From: Radicibacter daui
GTDB taxonomy: Bacteria > Pseudomonadota > Alphaproteobacteria > Radicibacterales > Radicibacteraceae
Length of the DNA: 64,000 nucleotides
Assembly: GCA_030657355.1 (NCBI GenBank)
Contig: CP131057.1
Location: forward strand, 124,001 to 188,000
Reading direction: 5' to 3'
Positions 7,917-16,319 of this stretch are shown in pieces. The first letter of the stretch is position 1, and every line of letters starts with the position of its first letter. Position numbers and translations under genes: made by a program. The notes below the pieces were generated by a model that was not told where the DNA came from, did not search any database, and saw only the letters and a program-made list of their open reading frames with translations.

Positions 7917-9434
7917 TCAGGCCGTTCCTGCTCTGGCTTCTGCTTCGGCCTGCTTGCGCTGACGACGCTTGATATAGAACGGCATGACCGCAATGGCCGC
8001 TGCCATGACCCAGAGGATGATGCAGATGGTGCTGCTGAACAGGATGCCCAGCTCGCCGCCGCTGAGGGCGAGCGCGTTGCGCAGGTTCGTTTCCGCCACC
8101 TTGCCCAGCACGAAGCCGAGAATGATGGGCGCAAGATCGAACCCGGCTTTGCGGGCCAGGTAACCCAGCACACCGATGCCCAGCATCAGGTAGATCGAGA
8201 ACACATCCTGGTAGGTGGAGTAGATGCCGAGGAACGACAGCACCAGGATGCCCGGGATCAGCAGCCAGTTCGGGATCTGCAGGATGCGCACGAAGAGCTG
8301 CACCATCGGCAGGTTCATGAGCAGCAGCAGGATGTTGCCGATGAACATGGAGGCGATGAGGCCGCCACCCAGTTCCGGATGCTCGACGAAGAGCTGCGGA
8401 CCCGGCTGGATGTTGTAGAGCATCAGTGCGCCCAGCATCACCGCCGTGGTGCCGCTGCCCGGCACGCCGAGGGTAAGCATCGGCACGAAAGCACCGCCGG
8501 CGGCGGCGTTGTTCGCCGCTTCCGGCGCGGCAAGGCCGCGGAAATCGCCCTTGCCGAAGGTGCCCTTGCTGTCAAGCAGGCGCTTTTCGGTGGTGTAGGC
8601 AATCGCGCTGGAGACGGAAGCACCGGTGCCCGGCAGAACGCCGACGATGAAGCCAATGACCGAGGCGCGCAGCGTGGAGGGGATGCAGAACTTGATGAGG
8701 CTCCAGCTCGGAAAACCCTTGTTGACCTTGATCGGCTGCAACGTGCCGTGGTGCGTGTGCTCCAGCATCGTCAGCACTTCGCTGACGGAGAAGAGACCGA
8801 TCACCAGCACGATGAACTCGATGCCGTCATTGAGTTCCGGCACATCGAAGGTGAAGCGGTAGGCGCCGGAGGTGGGATCGATGCCCATCGTGGCGCCCAT
8901 GAGGCCGATGGCGCAGCCGATGAGGGTCTTGACCGGCTGGTCGCCGACCATCGAGCCGAGTGTGGCGAAGGCGAACACCATCAGCACGAAATATTCGGCC
9001 GGGCCGAAGCCGATGGCGATCTTGCCGAGCAGCGGGGCGAAGATGGCAAGGCCGATGACCGCCAGGATGCCGCCGGTAAAGGAGCTGAGGCCGGAGATCG
9101 CGAGCGCTTCGGCAGCCTTGCCCTGACGGGCGAGCGGGTTGCCGTCAAGCGCAGTCATCACCGCGCCGGCATCGCCGGGCACGTTGATGAGAATGGAGGA
9201 AATGCGTCCGCCGTACTCGGCGCCATAATAGATGCCGGCGAGCATGATGAGCGTGCTCTCGGCCGGAACGCCGAAGGTGTAGAGCAGCGGCAGCAGCAGG
9301 GCGATGCCGTTGATCGGACCGATGGCCGGCAGGGCGCCGACGATGGTGCCGAGGAAACAGCCGGCAAGACCGAACAGCAGGTTGTACCAGATGAGGGCTG
9401 TTTCAAAGCCCGTCCAGAGATAATCAAGGGACAT
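7917..9434 (-). CDS. tctA: Tripartite tricarboxylate transporter, large permease TctA
   Basis: 505 residues with about a dozen hydrophobic segments, the size and pattern of TctA. The conserved N-terminal motif GALPAIGPINGIALLLPLLY and the second-half GVLPGTGASVSSAIAYTTEK are the paired substrate-site loops of the family. TctA is the inner-membrane channel of a cation-coupled importer that receives its ligand from TctC. It is the last gene of tctC-tctB-tctA and starts 4 bases after tctB, so it is almost surely co-translated. The ligand is a carboxylate, probably citrate or another tricarboxylate judged by the TctC type. Confidence 0.95.
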   Translation of the reverse strand: MSLDYLWTGFETALIWYNLLFGLAGCFLGTIVGALPAIGPINGIALLLPLLYTFGVPAESTLIMLAGIYYGAEYGGRISSILINVPGDAGAVMTALDGNPLARQGKAAEALAISGLSSFTGGILAVIGLAIFAPLLGKIAIGFGPAEYFVLMVFAFATLGSMVGDQPVKTLIGCAIGLMGATMGIDPTSGAYRFTFDVPELNDGIEFIVLVIGLFSVSEVLTMLEHTHHGTLQPIKVNKGFPSWSLIKFCIPSTLRASVIGFIVGVLPGTGASVSSAIAYTTEKRLLDSKGTFGKGDFRGLAAPEAANNAAAGGAFVPMLTLGVPGSGTTAVMLGALMLYNIQPGPQLFVEHPELGGGLIASMFIGNILLLLMNLPMVQLFVRILQIPNWLLIPGILVLSFLGIYSTYQDVFSIYLMLGIGVLGYLARKAGFDLAPIILGFVLGKVAETNLRNALALSGGELGILFSSTICIILWVMAAAIAVMPFYIKRRQRKQAEAEARAGTA

Positions 9435-9438
9435 GGCT

Positions 9439-9906
9439 TCAGCCTCCGAAAACCGAGCCGAGCGGCAGCGGGATGTCGAGCAGAATGGTGAAGATGAAGT
9501 ACCAGAACGCGGCGTTGCCGACGCCGGAGATCACCGCGTTGCGGAGGCTCGCTTCAAACATCAGCGCCACACCGACGCACAGGATGAAGGTGGAGACCGG
9601 GAAGCCCAGAACCGGATAGGTGGAGGCTGTCAGGAAGCAGAGCGCCAGCAGGACGACGATCTTGAGGAGAAGGCGCCCCTGCGGCCAGGAGACCTGCGGA
9701 CCCGGAACGGCGATCTGCCAGAGCGACAGCACGGCGAGAATGCCGGCGAGCAGCAGCGGGAAAGCCGTCGGTCCGAGCGGGTCGGAGGAGAAGCTGTATT
9801 CGATATTCCAGGAGCCAATGCCGAAGATAATGGCAAAGACGAACAGGACGATGCCAGGAACCCTCTGCCCAAAGGGCACGGGTCCTTCAATGGCGGATTT
9901 GGACAT
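9439..9906 (-). CDS. tctB: Tripartite tricarboxylate transporter, small permease TctB
   Basis: 155 residues from the ATG at 9906, which has GAGG ten bases upstream; the open frame continues further up without a better start. Four hydrophobic segments, for example VPGIVLFVFAIIFGIGSW and ILKIVVLLALCFLTASTYP-like stretches, match the four-helix TctB subunit. A typical motif GPTAFPLLLAGILAVLSL follows the first helix hairpin. TctB is the poorly conserved small membrane partner of TctA. It is separated from tctC by 124 bases that contain a hairpin with a T run. Confidence 0.9.
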   Translation of the reverse strand: MSKSAIEGPVPFGQRVPGIVLFVFAIIFGIGSWNIEYSFSSDPLGPTAFPLLLAGILAVLSLWQIAVPGPQVSWPQGRLLLKIVVLLALCFLTASTYPVLGFPVSTFILCVGVALMFEASLRNAVISGVGNAAFWYFIFTILLDIPLPLGSVFGG

Positions 9907-9969
9907 GATGCTAGCGCCTCGGGGGGAGGACATGGGTGGGCCCTGGGGGCAACCCGCCCGTGATTTATC

Positions 9970-10018
9970 TTGATAAAAAATGTGCCGGTGCGGATGGGCA
10001 TCAGCCCTCCGCACCGGC
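9970..10018 (-). terminator. Hairpin with T run between tctC and tctB (attenuating terminator)
   Basis: GCCGGTGCGGA at 9984-9994 pairs with TCCGCACCGGC at 10008-10018, and on the minus strand the stem is followed by ACATTTTTT. It lies after the tctC stop and before tctB, so it may stop most transcripts and make the binding protein more abundant than the permeases. Confidence 0.75.
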
Positions 10019-10030
10019 TGGCCTCATGAC

Positions 10031-10996
10031 TTAGAGGCCGGCTTCCTTGGCCAGCTGCTTGAAGCGGGCAACGTCAGCCTTGACCTGCGCGTCATAGTCG
10101 GCGCCGATCTTGTTGTACGGGAACAGGCCACGGTCCTGGCGAGCCGCCTGGAACTCGGGGGTGTCCACCAGCTTCTTGAACGCATCGACCCACCAGTTGT
10201 AGTCAGCGTCGCTGACATTCGGGCCGACATAGAAGCCGCGCCAGATCGGCCAGCTGATGTCGAAGCCCTGCTCCTTGGCAGTCGGCAGTTCGCTCATGTC
10301 GCCCGGCAGGCGCTCATCGGCCAGAACCGCGAGGATGCGGATCTTGCCGGCGAGGTGGTGCTGCCACATTTCCGAAGCGTCGCCGGAGGCGATCTTCACA
10401 TGGCCACCCTGCAGGGCGGTGAGAACGGCGCCGCCGCCTTCGAGCGCGGCGTAGCGCATTTCCTTCGGCGCAACGCCGGCCTGCTGGGCGATGAGGGCCA
10501 GCTTCATCCAGTCCTGGCTGCCGACGGCACCGCCGCCGCCAACCGGGAAGTCAGCCGGATTGGCCTTGTAGGCGTCGATCAGGCCCTTGAGGTCCTGGAT
10601 CGGGCTGTCGGCGGCAACGGCGAGCACGCCGTAGTCGGCGCCGATGGCACCCAGCCAGCGCACGGCGTTTTCGTCATACTTGCCGAACTTGCCCTGCGAG
10701 ATGAGCAGCGCGGAGCCGGAAGAAGCGGCCACGATCAGGTTCGCATCGTTGTTGCGGCTGCCGATGACGTGGTTGTACGCAGTAGCGCCAACGCCGCCTT
10801 CCATGTAGTTCACGGCCATCGGCTTGCTGATGGCGCCGGTGGACAGCAGGGTTTCGGCGGCAAGGCGGCAGGTCAGGTCAAAGCCACCGCCGGGCTTGGC
10901 ACCGGCAAGGCATTCCGGCTTGTCGGGGGCCGCAACGGCACCGGTGGCGACCAGCGCCGTAACGGCCAGAGCCGCAAGTGAAGACAGGAAACGCAT
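10031..10996 (-). CDS. tctC: Tripartite tricarboxylate transporter, periplasmic binding protein TctC
   Basis: 321 residues with a Sec signal peptide (MRFLSSLAALAVTALVATGA, cut near VAA/APDK). The segment PECLAGAKPGGGFDLTCRLA is the ligand-binding loop that marks the true TctC group, which includes citrate-binding members, rather than the broader BugT group. VGGGGAVGSQDW and WRGFYVGPNVSD are further family blocks. It captures a carboxylate in the periplasm and passes it to TctAB. It is the first gene of the operon and is divergent from tctDE across 250 bases, where the TctD binding sites would be expected. Confidence 0.93.
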   Translation of the reverse strand: MRFLSSLAALAVTALVATGAVAAPDKPECLAGAKPGGGFDLTCRLAAETLLSTGAISKPMAVNYMEGGVGATAYNHVIGSRNNDANLIVAASSGSALLISQGKFGKYDENAVRWLGAIGADYGVLAVAADSPIQDLKGLIDAYKANPADFPVGGGGAVGSQDWMKLALIAQQAGVAPKEMRYAALEGGGAVLTALQGGHVKIASGDASEMWQHHLAGKIRILAVLADERLPGDMSELPTAKEQGFDISWPIWRGFYVGPNVSDADYNWWVDAFKKLVDTPEFQAARQDRGLFPYNKIGADYDAQVKADVARFKQLAKEAGL

Positions 10997-11246
10997 TTGG
11001 CTATTTCTCCCTGGTTTTCCTATTTCGTGGCGTTTCGCCCGTTATTGGCCACTCCGGAGACGAAAAGGCCCGGACGGGGCGCCGGCTGGCAGTCTACTGG
11101 TCGAAGCTGTCATTAACCTTTCATTGCTGCCCGCTTTCGCGCATGACTATGCCATAAAATTGCCGTAGCTCCGACACGGGAAGTTGCAAGGGGCTGTTTT
11201 CTTGGCGAAAAGAGCAGTTTGTCGCCGGATGGCCGAGGGTTTTTGA
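10997..11246. promoter_or_regulatory. Divergent tctC / tctD control region
   Basis: This 250-base gap separates tctC (minus) from tctD (plus) and must hold both promoters. GGGAGAAAT near 11010-11002 on the minus strand is a good ribosome binding site for tctC. I could not define a convincing TctD repeat by eye. Confidence 0.5.
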
Positions 11247-11927
11247 ATGCGCATCATGGTGGTCGAAGACGATCCGGACCTGTCAGCGAACCTGTCGCGG
11301 GCGCTGAAGGCGGGAGGATATGCCGTCGATCTTTGTATGGATGGGGAGGAAGCCGATTCCATCCTGCGCCATGAGCGCTATGACCTCGTGCTGCTCGATC
11401 TCGGCCTGCCCGGTTGCTCCGGTCTTGAGGTGCTGCGCCGGCTGCGCCAGCGCCGCGATGCGGTGCCGGTGATCATGCTGACCGCTTCCGGCGGACTGCC
11501 GCAGCGGGTGGCGGGGCTTGATGCCGGGGCGGATGATTATCTCGCCAAACCGTTCGACCTGCCGGAGCTGGAGGCGCGGGTGCGCGCCCTGCTGCGCCGC
11601 AGTGCCGGCCAGGGTGACAACCGGCTGGTGCATGGCCGCATCGAGCTGGACCGGCGGGCGCGCACCGTGACGGTGGACGGGGCGCTCATCGACCTGCCGC
11701 GCCGGGAAATGGGCGTGCTGGAAGTGCTGCTGAGCCGGGTGGGCGAGGTGGTGGCCAAGGAGCAGATTGCCGGCCACATCTTCGATTTCGGCGACGATGC
11801 CTCGCTTGCCTCCATCGAAATCTATGTCCACCGTCTGCGCAAGCGGCTGGCGGCGGCCGGGCTTTCCATCCGCACCGTGCGCAGCCTCGGCTATTACCTC
11901 GATCCGCCGGAGGTGGCGGTTTCATGA
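11247..11927 (+). CDS. tctD: OmpR-family response regulator TctD-like
   Basis: 226 residues. The receiver domain has the acidic pair Glu7-Asp8-Asp9, phospho-acceptor Asp51 (VLLDLGLPG), Thr79 and Lys101 (DYLAKPF). The C-terminal half is a winged helix (RREMGVLEVLLSRVGEVVAK, SIEIYVHRLRKRL, IRTVRSLGYYL). It overlaps the sensor gene by 4 bases (ATGA) and faces tctCBA, which is the arrangement of the tricarboxylate-responsive TctD/TctE system. It most likely activates tctCBA. Confidence 0.92.
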   Translation: MRIMVVEDDPDLSANLSRALKAGGYAVDLCMDGEEADSILRHERYDLVLLDLGLPGCSGLEVLRRLRQRRDAVPVIMLTASGGLPQRVAGLDAGADDYLAKPFDLPELEARVRALLRRSAGQGDNRLVHGRIELDRRARTVTVDGALIDLPRREMGVLEVLLSRVGEVVAKEQIAGHIFDFGDDASLASIEIYVHRLRKRLAAAGLSIRTVRSLGYYLDPPEVAVS

Positions 11928-13348
11928 TACGGCGCGGCTGGTCGCTCAAACGGCGCCTGCTGATCTGGCTGCTGGTGCCGCTGCTGACCCTGACCGCGGC
12001 GATGCTGGTGGATGCCAGCCGCGGTGCCATCAATGCTTCCGACCGGGCCTATGACCGTCTGCTGGGTGCTTCTGCCGCGGCGATTGCCGAGCGTATCATC
12101 TTTGGCGATAGCGGACTGGAGGTGGACTTGCCGTCGGTCGCGCTGGAGATGCTGGGCTCGACGGCGCAGGACCGTGTCTTTTATCGCGTGCAGGGGCCGG
12201 GCGGCGCCTTCATCACCGGCTATCCGGACCTTCCCCATGAGCCGCAGGCGGGCAAGTTCCGCGCTGACGGTAATGCGGTGTTCTTCGATGCCGTTTATCG
12301 CGGCGAGCCAATCCGTGTGGCGGTGCTGAAGCAGCCGATCCTGCTCGGCCGCCAGGCCGCCGACGCCGAAGTGGCGGTGGCGCAGACGCGCGGCGAGCGC
12401 GACCGGCTGGCGAGCGACCTTGTGGTCGCCAGCGGCGTGCGCTTTGCCCTTCTGGTGGCGGCGACCTGCGTCATCGCCTGGTTCGGTATCAGCCGTGGCC
12501 TTGCCCCGCTCGGCCGCCTGCAGGCAGCGATCCTCGCCCGCAGTCCGGACAATTTTTCTCCCATCGAGGCCAATGTGCCGAGCGAGGTCCGCCATGTGGT
12601 GGCGGCGGTCAACACCGTGATGCAGCGCCTTGCCCACAGCATTGCGGTGACGGAGCGCTTTATCGCCGATGCCTCGCACCAGTTGCGTACGCCACTGGCC
12701 GCCATCCAGACCAGCGCGCAGCTGGCGCTCCGGGAGCGGGATGAGGCGCGCCTGCGCTCCAGCGTGGCAGAACTGCTGGCAACCACCCAGCGCACCAGCC
12801 GTCTTGCCACCCAGCTTTTGACCCATGCGCGTGCCAGCGACCAGACGGTGGGCGTGGCGCAGGAGGCCGTGGCCATCGATGCCCTGGCGGCCGATGTGGT
12901 GCGCGAGATGGTGCCGGCCGCCGCATCACGCGACATCGATCTGGGGCTGGAGGGCAGTGCCGCGGGCCGGCAGCTCATCGGTGATGCCGTGCTGCTCCAT
13001 GAAATGCTGACCAATCTTGTTGATAACGCTCTGCGCCATGGCCGCGAGCGCGGCGTGGTGACGGTGCGGCTTTCGCCTTACGGACAGGAGGGGGCGCTCA
13101 TCGAGGTGGAGGACGACGGACCCGGCATTCCGGCAAACGAGCGGCAGCGGGTGTTCGAACGTTTCCGGCGGCTCAGCGGGCGGGGCGATGGCGCCGGGCT
13201 CGGTCTGGCCATCGTGCGCCACATTGTCGAGCGGCATGGCGGCTCGATCATGCTGGGCGATGCGCCGCATCCGGGGGGGCTGCTGGTGCATGTGGAATTG
13301 CCGCACGGCTTCAGGGATCGTAGCGGCAGCAGGGAGGCGGCGGAATGA
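11924..13348 (+). CDS. tctE: Sensor histidine kinase TctE-like
   Basis: 474 residues. Two membrane segments, about 11-28 and 172-190, enclose a periplasmic sensor region of about 140 residues that corresponds to the TctE N-terminal domain. A HAMP linker leads to the dimerisation and phosphorylation helix with His252 (DASHQLRTPLAAIQTSAQLA). ATP-binding boxes follow: N (LTNLVDNALRHG), G1 (VEDDGPGIP), F (FERF) and G2 (GDGAGLGLAIV). It overlaps tctD and the next gene by 4 bases each. It senses carboxylate in the periplasm. Confidence 0.92.
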   Translation: MIRRGWSLKRRLLIWLLVPLLTLTAAMLVDASRGAINASDRAYDRLLGASAAAIAERIIFGDSGLEVDLPSVALEMLGSTAQDRVFYRVQGPGGAFITGYPDLPHEPQAGKFRADGNAVFFDAVYRGEPIRVAVLKQPILLGRQAADAEVAVAQTRGERDRLASDLVVASGVRFALLVAATCVIAWFGISRGLAPLGRLQAAILARSPDNFSPIEANVPSEVRHVVAAVNTVMQRLAHSIAVTERFIADASHQLRTPLAAIQTSAQLALRERDEARLRSSVAELLATTQRTSRLATQLLTHARASDQTVGVAQEAVAIDALAADVVREMVPAAASRDIDLGLEGSAAGRQLIGDAVLLHEMLTNLVDNALRHGRERGVVTVRLSPYGQEGALIEVEDDGPGIPANERQRVFERFRRLSGRGDGAGLGLAIVRHIVERHGGSIMLGDAPHPGGLLVHVELPHGFRDRSGSREAAE

Positions 13349-14430
13349 AGACCCGGCTGGCTTCGCGCCGGCGCTTTGTCGCCGGAATGGCCGCAGGCGC
13401 GGCGATGGGCGCCGGTTTCGCCGCGGGTATCCGCCCGGCGCGTGCGCTCACCTTTGCCGGCGGTCCGCGGCGGCTGCGCATTGATGCCGCCACCGATATC
13501 GAGGCGATGGTGCCGGTGATCGAGGCTTTCCAGCAGGCCAATCCGGATATCACCATCGATTATTCCGATCTCGGCACGCGCGATCTTTATGAGGGCTTTC
13601 TCGACGCCACGGCAAAAGGCCTGCCGGTGGCGGATGTGATGATGAGCTCCTCCATGGACCTCCAGATCAAGCTGGTGAATGACGGTTATGCGCTGCATCA
13701 CTCCTCTGCAGCCACGGAAGGGTTGCCGGACTGGGCGGTGTGGCGCAACGAGGCTTTCGGCTTCACCTTCGAGCCGGCGGTCTTTGCCTATAACCGCAAG
13801 TTCTTCGGCAAGGTGGAGCCGCCGCAATCGCGTTGGGAACTGATCGACCAGCTGCATGAGCATCCTGAAATTTACGAAGGGCGCATTGCCACTTACGATA
13901 TCGAGGATAGCGGCGTCGGTTATCTGATGGCGACGCAGGACAGCCGCCAGACCCCGGCCTTCTGGGACCTGATGCTGGCGATGGCCGAGCGTGAGCCCCA
14001 ACGCCTCGGCACCACCTCGCGGATGATGGACGGCCTTGCCGAGGGGCGCTATGCGCTGGCCTATAACGCGCTCGGCTCCTATGCGCAGCGCTGGGCGGAG
14101 CGCAACCCGGATATCGGCATCGCCCTGCCATCCGACTATATGCTGGTGCTCTCCCGCATCGCCTTCCTGCCCAAGGCTGCGCCGCACCCGGAGCTCGGGG
14201 CGCGTTTCCTCGACTTCGTGCTGTCGCTCACCGGCCAGCAGGTACTGGCAAACCAGTCCTCCCTCGGCGCCGTGCGCCCCGAAGCCGCCTCCGCCCATGA
14301 TCTCGTCGCCGCCGCCAAGGGGCCGCTGCGCCCGATCCGCCTCGGCCCCGGGCTGCTGGTGCATCTCGACGATGTGAAGCGCCGGATTTTCCTGCGGCAA
14401 TGGCGTACGACGCTGGGGTTACGCTCCTGA
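13345..14430 (+). CDS. Tat-exported ABC-type substrate-binding protein linked to TctDE
   Basis: 361 residues with a twin-arginine signal (SRRRFVAGMAAGAAMGAGFA, mature chain from about ALTFAGG). The body has the two-lobed iron/thiamine/polyamine-type binding protein pattern: VIEAFQQANPDITIDYSDLG, LPVADVMMSSSMDLQIKLVN, FAYNRKFFG, PSDYMLVLSRIAFLPK, HPELGARFLDFVLS. It starts inside the last codon of tctE (ATGA) and has no permease or ATPase nearby. It may work as a periplasmic co-receptor for TctE rather than as part of an importer; that is inference. Its last 12 bases overlap the convergent LysR gene. Confidence 0.85.
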   Translation: MKTRLASRRRFVAGMAAGAAMGAGFAAGIRPARALTFAGGPRRLRIDAATDIEAMVPVIEAFQQANPDITIDYSDLGTRDLYEGFLDATAKGLPVADVMMSSSMDLQIKLVNDGYALHHSSAATEGLPDWAVWRNEAFGFTFEPAVFAYNRKFFGKVEPPQSRWELIDQLHEHPEIYEGRIATYDIEDSGVGYLMATQDSRQTPAFWDLMLAMAEREPQRLGTTSRMMDGLAEGRYALAYNALGSYAQRWAERNPDIGIALPSDYMLVLSRIAFLPKAAPHPELGARFLDFVLSLTGQQVLANQSSLGAVRPEAASAHDLVAAAKGPLRPIRLGPGLLVHLDDVKRRIFLRQWRTTLGLRS

Positions 14431-15393
14431 AGCGGTAAGCCCGCCGTCCTTGTGGTCGGTGGGTAGCGCGGCATCCAGCGGGGAAAGTTTGCCCATCAGG
14501 GACAGGAAATGCCGGATGTCCGGGCGGTCCTGCCGGGTTTGCAATACCAGCGCCCGGTAAGGATGGCCAAGGCGCAGCGAGATTGAGGACAGCGCAACCA
14601 GTTGTCCCGCCTCAAGATCGTTCAGCGCCATGCTGCGCTGGCCGAGGGCAATGCCGAGGCCCAGCCGGGCAGCACTGATGGCAAGGCTGGAGAGGCCGAC
14701 CCGTCGCCCCTTGGCGGGGTCTGGCCGCCGTTCGATATTTGCCCGGGCAAACCAGTCTGCCCAGCTTGGGTGCGATGCGTAGGCCTCCCCCCATTTTGTG
14801 TGGATGAAGAGATTGTCCGTCACCTGTGCAAGGCCAGTGCTGGCCAGGTCATGACGGCGCCAGAAAGATGGGCTGCAGACCGGCAACACATCGTCATGCA
14901 GCAGGGGTACGGCAACCAGGCCAGAATAGGGGAACTCTCCATAGCTGATGCGGATGTCGATATTGTGCCGCTGCAGGTCAATGGGATCGTCCTCCACACG
15001 TAGGTCGAAGGTCATCTGTGGATAGAGCTCGATCAGACGCACAAGTCGCGGTGCCAGCCATGTCTCTGCCAGAGAAAAGGGCACGCTCACCACGAGGCGC
15101 GGCCGGCTTTCCCCTTCCGTAATGCGGCGGGCCATGTCGGCCAATTCGCCAAAGGCGTGAGCTGCCTGTGCAAAAACCAGATGTCCGGCGTCGGTCAGGG
15201 CGATCCGGTTGCCGGTTCGCCGGAACAGCTGCTTGCCGAACCAGCGCTCCAGATTGCGGACCTGCAAGCTGACTGCGGCTGCGGAGACACCCAGCTCACG
15301 CGCGGCCAGCGCGAAACTGCTGGTGCGGCCGGAGACCACGAACGCCTTCAGGGAATTGAGGGGAGGTAATCTATCCAAGGCAGCATCCAGCAT
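14419..15393 (-). CDS. LysR-family transcriptional regulator (GcvA-like)
   Basis: 324 residues. The winged helix at about 13-75 reads LNSLKAFVVSGRTSSFALAA, RELGVSAAAVSLQVRNLERW, FGKQLFRRTGNRIALTDAGH. The remainder is the two-lobe effector domain (PFSLAETWLAPRLVRLIELY, LRVEDDPIDLQRHNIDIRIS), which follows the GcvA/AmpR-type group. It is divergent from the 2-oxoglutarate oxygenase gene, so these and the downstream binding protein are the likely targets. The effector is probably a small molecule related to the amino-acid-type ligand of that binding protein. Confidence 0.9.
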   Translation of the reverse strand: MLDAALDRLPPLNSLKAFVVSGRTSSFALAARELGVSAAAVSLQVRNLERWFGKQLFRRTGNRIALTDAGHLVFAQAAHAFGELADMARRITEGESRPRLVVSVPFSLAETWLAPRLVRLIELYPQMTFDLRVEDDPIDLQRHNIDIRISYGEFPYSGLVAVPLLHDDVLPVCSPSFWRRHDLASTGLAQVTDNLFIHTKWGEAYASHPSWADWFARANIERRPDPAKGRRVGLSSLAISAARLGLGIALGQRSMALNDLEAGQLVALSSISLRLGHPYRALVLQTRQDRPDIRHFLSLMGKLSPLDAALPTDHKDGGLTASGA

Positions 15394-15399
15394 AAGTTT

Positions 15400-15419
15400 T
15401 TATAGAGGGATGCTAATAA
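15400..15419. promoter_or_regulatory. Candidate LysR box (TTAT-N12-ATAA)
   Basis: TTAT at 15400-15403 and ATAA at 15416-15419 form an inverted repeat that contains the T-N11-A core expected of LysR sites. It lies only 7 bases before the LysR start codon and about 68 bases before the oxygenase start. The motif is short, so the call is tentative. Confidence 0.35.
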
Positions 15420-15486
15420 TTTCTGCCGTTGTCGCAAGGTTTCCTTTTCAATCACCCTGTGCGCCCATCTCTTGAGGAAGGCACAT

Positions 15487-16275
15487 ATGGACCAGATCAT
15501 TGACCTTGAGCGTTATCCACTGGACCGGCCCGGCAGTGCCGACTGGACAAGGCTGGTGGAGCGGTGCCGGGCGGAGCTTGCCGGGGACGGCATGTATAAT
15601 CTGGACGGTTTTTTGCGGCCGGGCGTTGCGGAAAAAGCTGTCGGCCAAATCCGGCCGGTAATGGACCGCGAGGCATTTACCCATAAGCGCAGCCACAACA
15701 TTTATTTCCGTCGGGAAATGCCGGGCCTTGAGCCGGACCACCCGGCGTTGCGTCAGGTAGAAACCGTAAGCCACACCCTGTGTGCCGATCAGCTCCAGAA
15801 CAGCCTCGTCCTGACGATCTACGAGTATGAGCCGCTGGCGGTTTTTTTGGCGGCGACCATGGACAAGCCGGTTCTCTACCGGATGTCAGATCCGCTGGCG
15901 CGAGCCAACGTCATGTCCTATCGCGATGGCGAGGCCCTGAACTGGCATTTCGACCGCTCGGAATTTACCACAACTTTGCTGCTTCAGGCCCCGCTGGCTG
16001 GCGGGCAGTTTGAGTATCGAACCGACCTGAGGAGCGACGATAATCCGAATTACGCCGGTGTGGAGCGTTTGCTGGCCGGACTGGATCCGGAAGTAAAAGC
16101 GCTGACCGCAATGCCGGGCGTGCTGAATGTCTTCCGAGGCAAGAACACGGCCCATCGTGTGACACCGGTTTCCGGAGCGCTCGACCGGATGATCGCCGTC
16201 TTCTCTTTCTATGAGCGGCAGAACGTCACGATGAATGCCGACGAACAGGTTGGCTTTTACGGTCGGGCAGCCTGA
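15487..16275 (+). CDS. 2-oxoglutarate/Fe(II)-dependent oxygenase, possibly acting on an amino acid
   Basis: 262 residues from the ATG at 15487, which has GAGGA seven bases upstream. The facial triad is visible: HFD at 153-155 (His153, Asp155) and His223 (FRGKNTAHRVTPVSG), with Arg234 in MIAVFSFYER as the likely 2-oxoglutarate anchor. The region YRDGEALNWHFDRSEFTTTL starts the jelly-roll core. Size and layout resemble the small amino-acid hydroxylase/halogenase group, but the Asp of HxD is kept, so hydroxylation rather than halogenation is expected. It faces a LysR gene and is followed after 44 bases by an amino-acid-type binding protein, which hints at a free amino acid or related substrate. 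The substrate is not known. Confidence 0.8.
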   Translation: MDQIIDLERYPLDRPGSADWTRLVERCRAELAGDGMYNLDGFLRPGVAEKAVGQIRPVMDREAFTHKRSHNIYFRREMPGLEPDHPALRQVETVSHTLCADQLQNSLVLTIYEYEPLAVFLAATMDKPVLYRMSDPLARANVMSYRDGEALNWHFDRSEFTTTLLLQAPLAGGQFEYRTDLRSDDNPNYAGVERLLAGLDPEVKALTAMPGVLNVFRGKNTAHRVTPVSGALDRMIAVFSFYERQNVTMNADEQVGFYGRAA

Positions 16276-16319
16276 CCGTCTTCTGATCGCGTCCTCCCCT
16301 CTTTTTCCGGAATTCAGCA

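Noticed and set aside
7010-8173. 387-codon minus-strand frame overlapping tctA's end and the methyltransferase
   Set aside because: It runs through a perfect terminator and two supported genes in other frames.
15487-16275. Halogenase identity for the 2-oxoglutarate oxygenase
   Set aside because: BesD-type halogenases replace the Asp of HxD with Gly or Ala; here HFD is intact, so hydroxylation is the better prediction.
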